A DNA stretch of 36,738 nucleotides from Paracoccaceae bacterium (GTDB lineage: Bacteria; Pseudomonadota; Alphaproteobacteria; Rhodobacterales; Rhodobacteraceae), in the NCBI GenBank assembly GCA_029862205.1, contig JAOTXT010000045.1, positions 1-36,738 on the forward strand, read 5' to 3'. The position numbers were made by a program, and so were the translations under genes. Below are positions 34,084 to 36,738 of this stretch, one piece after another (position 1 is the first letter of the stretch; each line of letters starts with the position of its first letter). Under the pieces are notes generated by a model. That model had not been told where the DNA came from. It worked only from the letters and a program-made list of their open reading frames with translations, and did no database searches.

Positions 34084-34100
34084 AGGCGAGGCAGAGTGGT

Positions 34101-34622
34101 ATGCGGAAGATCATGGCATTGATCGGGCTGTGCATGGGCCTTGCCCTTGTGCACAGCGGAACCACGGGCGCGCGCGGCGCCGAGCAACCGGAAATCGGAC
34201 CGGAGACCAAGCTGCCGATGCCGCGCTATGTCTCGCTGCGTTCGGGCAAGGTGAATCTCCGGCGGGGGCCGGGACTGGACTATCGCATCGATTGGGTCTT
34301 CCAGCGCACGGGCATGCCGGTCCGGGTGATCGACGAATACGGCCACTGGCGCCGGATCAGCGACAGCGACGACGCGGTCGGCTGGGTCTACCACGCCCTT
34401 CTGACCTCGCGGCGCATGGCCTTGGTGACCGAGCCGCGGCTAACGCTGCGCGCCGAGCCGAACGGCGCGGCAAGACCGACCGCCCACGCGGAACAGGGCG
34501 TCGTCGCCCAGCTTCTGGAATGCGCCACCACCTGGTGCCGGATTACCGCAGGCGGCGCCGAGGGCTGGGTGCCGAAACAGGCGATCTGGGGGGTCGATCC
34601 GGACGAGGAATTCGGCGGCTGA
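34101..34622 (+). CDS. Exported SH3-domain protein
   Basis: This 173-aa protein has a signal peptide (KIMALIGLCMGLALVHSG) and two bacterial SH3-like modules. The first is at about residues 43-103 (YVSLRSGKVNLRRGPGLDYRIDWVFQRTGMPVRVID, EYGHWRRISDSDDAVGWVYHALL). The second, weaker one is at 108-165 (PRLTLRAEPNGAARPTAHAEQGVVAQLLECATTWCRITAGGAEGWVPKQAIWGV). The family (SH3_4/DUF1058) is predicted to bind cell-wall or other envelope components in the periplasm. Two Cys (residues 141 and 146) may form a disulfide. It is divergent from the dehydrogenase and upstream of lemA by 35 bp. Confidence 0.88.
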   Translation: MRKIMALIGLCMGLALVHSGTTGARGAEQPEIGPETKLPMPRYVSLRSGKVNLRRGPGLDYRIDWVFQRTGMPVRVIDEYGHWRRISDSDDAVGWVYHALLTSRRMALVTEPRLTLRAEPNGAARPTAHAEQGVVAQLLECATTWCRITAGGAEGWVPKQAIWGVDPDEEFGG

Positions 34623-34657
34623 CAATCCGCGCCCGAGGGGCCCGAGGGGAAAGCAAC

Positions 34658-35221
34658 ATGTCCACCATTCTCTACATCATCCTGGCGCTGATCGTCCTGA
34701 TCCCGCTCTACGGCATCATCCTCTACAACCGCCTGGTCCGCTCGCGGAACATGGTCGAGGAGGGCTGGAGCGGCATCGACGTGCAGATCAAGCGCCGGGC
34801 CGATCTGATCCCGAACCTGGTCGAGACCGTTCAGGGTTATGCGGACCACGAGAAGGGGGTGCTGGAAGAGGTGACGCAAGCCCGCGCCGCCGCCACGACC
34901 GCCAGCGGGGTCGAGGATACGGGCAAGGCCGAGAACATGGTGACCTCGGCGCTGCGCCATCTCTTCGCCGTCGCCGAGGCCTATCCGGACCTCAAGGCCG
35001 ACGATAATTTCCGAGAATTGCAGACGCAGCTCGCCGAGATCGAGGACGATCTGCAGAAATCGCGCCGCTACTACAACGGCTCGGTCCGGGACCTGAACAC
35101 GAAGGTCGAGCTTTTCCCCTCGAACATCGTCGCGTCGCAATTCGGTTTTCAGCAGGCGGTCTATTTCGAACTCGATGACGGCGACAGCCGCGAAGCGCCG
35201 AAGATCGACTTCGACGGGTGA
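34658..35221 (+). CDS. lemA: LemA family protein
   Basis: This 187-aa membrane-anchored protein has one N-terminal helix (residues 4-24, ILYIILALIVLIPLYGIILY) and then a long alpha-helical soluble domain. The family motif NRLVRSRNMVEEGWSGIDVQIKRRADLIPNLVETVQGY is intact, as are YPDLKADDNFRELQTQLAEIEDDLQKSRRYYNGSVRDLN and the closing FQQAVYFELDD. LemA proteins are poorly understood envelope factors. The start is at ATG 34658, with AGGGGAAAG upstream. Its stop overlaps the GTG start of the DUF2207 gene (GTGA), so the two are coupled. Confidence 0.95.
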   Translation: MSTILYIILALIVLIPLYGIILYNRLVRSRNMVEEGWSGIDVQIKRRADLIPNLVETVQGYADHEKGVLEEVTQARAAATTASGVEDTGKAENMVTSALRHLFAVAEAYPDLKADDNFRELQTQLAEIEDDLQKSRRYYNGSVRDLNTKVELFPSNIVASQFGFQQAVYFELDDGDSREAPKIDFDG

Positions 35222-36738
35222 GGATTCTCGCCGCGATACTGGCGCTCGCCACCGCGCTGACCACGGCGCCCACCTGGGCAGCCGAGGAAATTCGATCCTT
35301 CGACGTAGTGATCAATGTATCGGCGGACGGCAGCCTCGAGGTCACGGAGACGATCCGCGTCACCGCCGAGGGACGCAACATCAAGCGCGGCATCTACCGC
35401 GATTTCCCCGTCGAGCATCGCGAACGGGACGGCCGCGTCTCGCTGACCACATTCGAGGTGACGGGCGTGCGGCGCAACGGGGCGAAGGAGCCCTATACCC
35501 GCACACGGCGCGGCGCCTATGTGCGCACCCGGATCGGTGACAAGGACGTGTTCCTGCCGGCGCCCTCCGAGCAGGTCTACGAGCTCAGCTACCGCACCAA
35601 GGGGCAGTTGCGCGGCTATAACGGTTATGACGAGCTTAATTGGAACGTGACGGGCAACGAATGGGATTTCCCGATTCTGGCGGCCAACGTTGAAATCCGC
35701 CTGCCCCAGCCCGCGCTGATCCGCCAATACGCGGGCTATACCGGACCAACCGGCGCGACCGGCGGGGCCTATGAGGTGATCGAGGCCGAGAACGGCGTCT
35801 TCCGCGCCCGGATCACCGAACCGCTGGGGCCGCGCGAGGGGTTCACCGTCGCGGTCGCCTGGCCGACCGGTGTGGTCACGGTGCCGCCGGTGCAATACGG
35901 CGTGCGCGGGGTCAGCGGATTTGTGCCCGAGCCGATGTATCTGGGCGGCCAGCGGCTGGGGCCCGTCGCAGCCGTTGGCGGCACGCTGGCGGGTGCCTTC
36001 GCGCTGCTCCTCGCCTGGCTAAGGGTAGGGCGCGACCCACAAGGCGGCGCGGTCTATCCCCAGTTCGATCCGCCATCCGGCCTTAGCCCGGCGGCGATAC
36101 GCTACGTGAAGCGCATGGGCTTCGACCCACGCTGCCTGACCGCCGCGATCCTCAGCATGGCGGTGAAAGGGGCCGTCAGGATCGCCGAGACGCCATCTTC
36201 CAGCTTTTTCCGGAACGTTGACTACACGCTCGAACCACTTGGGTTGAAGCCATCGCTCAGCCCCGGCGAGCGTGCAGCCTATAACGCGCTTTTCAGCTTT
36301 GGACGCGAGCTGACCCTGCGGGCCGATGAGAAAAACGGCAAGCGCATGGACAAGGGGCGCGAGGCGCTCAAATCGGTCCTTTGGGACGAGCATTACGGGG
36401 CATCGTTCCGGCGCAATACCAGCTACACCTTAGGCGGAATTCTGATCGGCGTCATCATTGGGGTTTTGCTGATCGGCGTAACCGAGCGCTGGAACATGTT
36501 CGCGATCCTGCAATGGGCGATTGCCGCGTTCGGGACGGGGCTATTTGTCTATGCCGCCGGGTTCGCCGCCAAGATGATCGGCGATTTCCGCCAGGGCTGC
36601 TCTGGGTTTAGCCTTCGGCGCCTGACCAAGCTGCTGCCCTTCGGGATATTCGCAGTGGTCTTTGTCGCTCAGTTTTCGGCAGTCTTCACGATTAGCGGAC
36701 TCCCCACAGGTCTGGAGCCCGGGCTGATCCTCGCCGGT
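35218..36738 (+). CDS. DUF2207 membrane protein, 3' end cut by window
   Basis: The frame opens at GTG 35218, overlapping the lemA stop, and has 507 codons with no stop before the window edge. A signal peptide (RILAAILALATALTTAPTWA) is followed by the DUF2207 extracytoplasmic domain: IRSFDVVINVSADGSLEVTETIRVTAEG, NIKRGIYRDFPV, and YDELNWNVTGNEWDFPI. A membrane helix is near residues 250-267. Next comes a cytoplasmic segment opening with YPQFDPPSGLSPAAIRYVKRMGFD, and then at least two more helices. LemA/DUF2207 gene pairs are common, and the two products probably work together in the envelope. Confidence 0.9.
   Translation, partial: MRILAAILALATALTTAPTWAAEEIRSFDVVINVSADGSLEVTETIRVTAEGRNIKRGIYRDFPVEHRERDGRVSLTTFEVTGVRRNGAKEPYTRTRRGAYVRTRIGDKDVFLPAPSEQVYELSYRTKGQLRGYNGYDELNWNVTGNEWDFPILAANVEIRLPQPALIRQYAGYTGPTGATGGAYEVIEAENGVFRARITEPLGPREGFTVAVAWPTGVVTVPPVQYGVRGVSGFVPEPMYLGGQRLGPVAAVGGTLAGAFALLLAWLRVGRDPQGGAVYPQFDPPSGLSPAAIRYVKRMGFDPRCLTAAILSMAVKGAVRIAETPSSSFFRNVDYTLEPLGLKPSLSPGERAAYNALFSFGRELTLRADEKNGKRMDKGREALKSVLWDEHYGASFRRNTSYTLGGILIGVIIGVLLIGVTERWNMFAILQWAIAAFGTGLFVYAAGFAAKMIGDFRQGCSGFSLRRLTKLLPFGIFAVVFVAQFSAVFTISGLPTGLEPGLILAG

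Overview
The window reads as chromosomal DNA of a GC-rich alphaproteobacterium, most likely a Rhodobacterales (Roseobacter/Rhodobacter-like) species. Reasons: a Lys-type, K+-independent H+-pyrophosphatase; alphaproteobacterial UvrA wording; a TAT-exported TRAP binding protein; the long TPR gene overlapping ispE; and candidate GTTC-N7-GTTC and TGATC-N18-TAGG promoter motifs. This assignment is an inference from protein and promoter style; no rRNA or tRNA lies in the window. I see no insertion sequence, phage gene or CRISPR array.

Layout. 1-2801 (minus): the 5' part of an SLC13/RCK permease gene, a SAM methyltransferase, and soluble pyrophosphatase. 3090-5222 (plus): the membrane H+-pyrophosphatase, divergent from the soluble enzyme and closed by a clear terminator. 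5484-9450 (plus): a cyclopropane-fatty-acid-synthase-like protein with a possible ECF/RpoE promoter, a periplasmic TPR protein, a P-loop ATPase and MetA. 9639-11609 (minus): an unknown six-helix membrane protein and an Ldh/DpkA-like reductase. 11817-14678: uvrA with a candidate LexA site.

14680-20144 is the accessory-looking part. It holds an AT-rich stretch with two small unknown genes (one XRE-like), a terminator with a possible small RNA, a TadG-like gene broken by an in-frame amber codon, a LuxR-HTH/TolB-like/TPR regulator flanked by two NTF2-like (SnoaL) proteins, and a REP-like double hairpin.

20393-24992 (plus) is a TRAP transporter operon (dctQ-dctM-dctP) followed by a short-chain dehydrogenase and a glutathione-S-transferase-like protein. 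It is preceded by a terminator-like leader and carries a 14-bp tandem repeat between dctM and dctP. From 33943 down to 25003 (minus) run a D-2-hydroxyacid dehydrogenase, DUF2199, a GNAT-cupin fusion, a membrane-anchored PQQ-type dehydrogenase with a C-terminal cytochrome c, a class III PHA synthase (phaE-phaC), a TPR protein and ispE. The right end (34101-36738, plus) is an envelope operon: SH3-domain protein, LemA and a DUF2207 protein cut by the window edge.

The most informative observations are altered or diagnostic active-site residues: MetA Glu111 (acetyl-CoA type), the hydroxyacid dehydrogenase Glu-to-Ala, the CFA-like bicarbonate His-to-Asp, and the SDR Ser-to-Thr. Others are the amber-interrupted TadG gene, the class III phaEC pair, the GNAT-cupin fusion, and several regulatory structures. 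I did not find one obvious new defence or mobile system.
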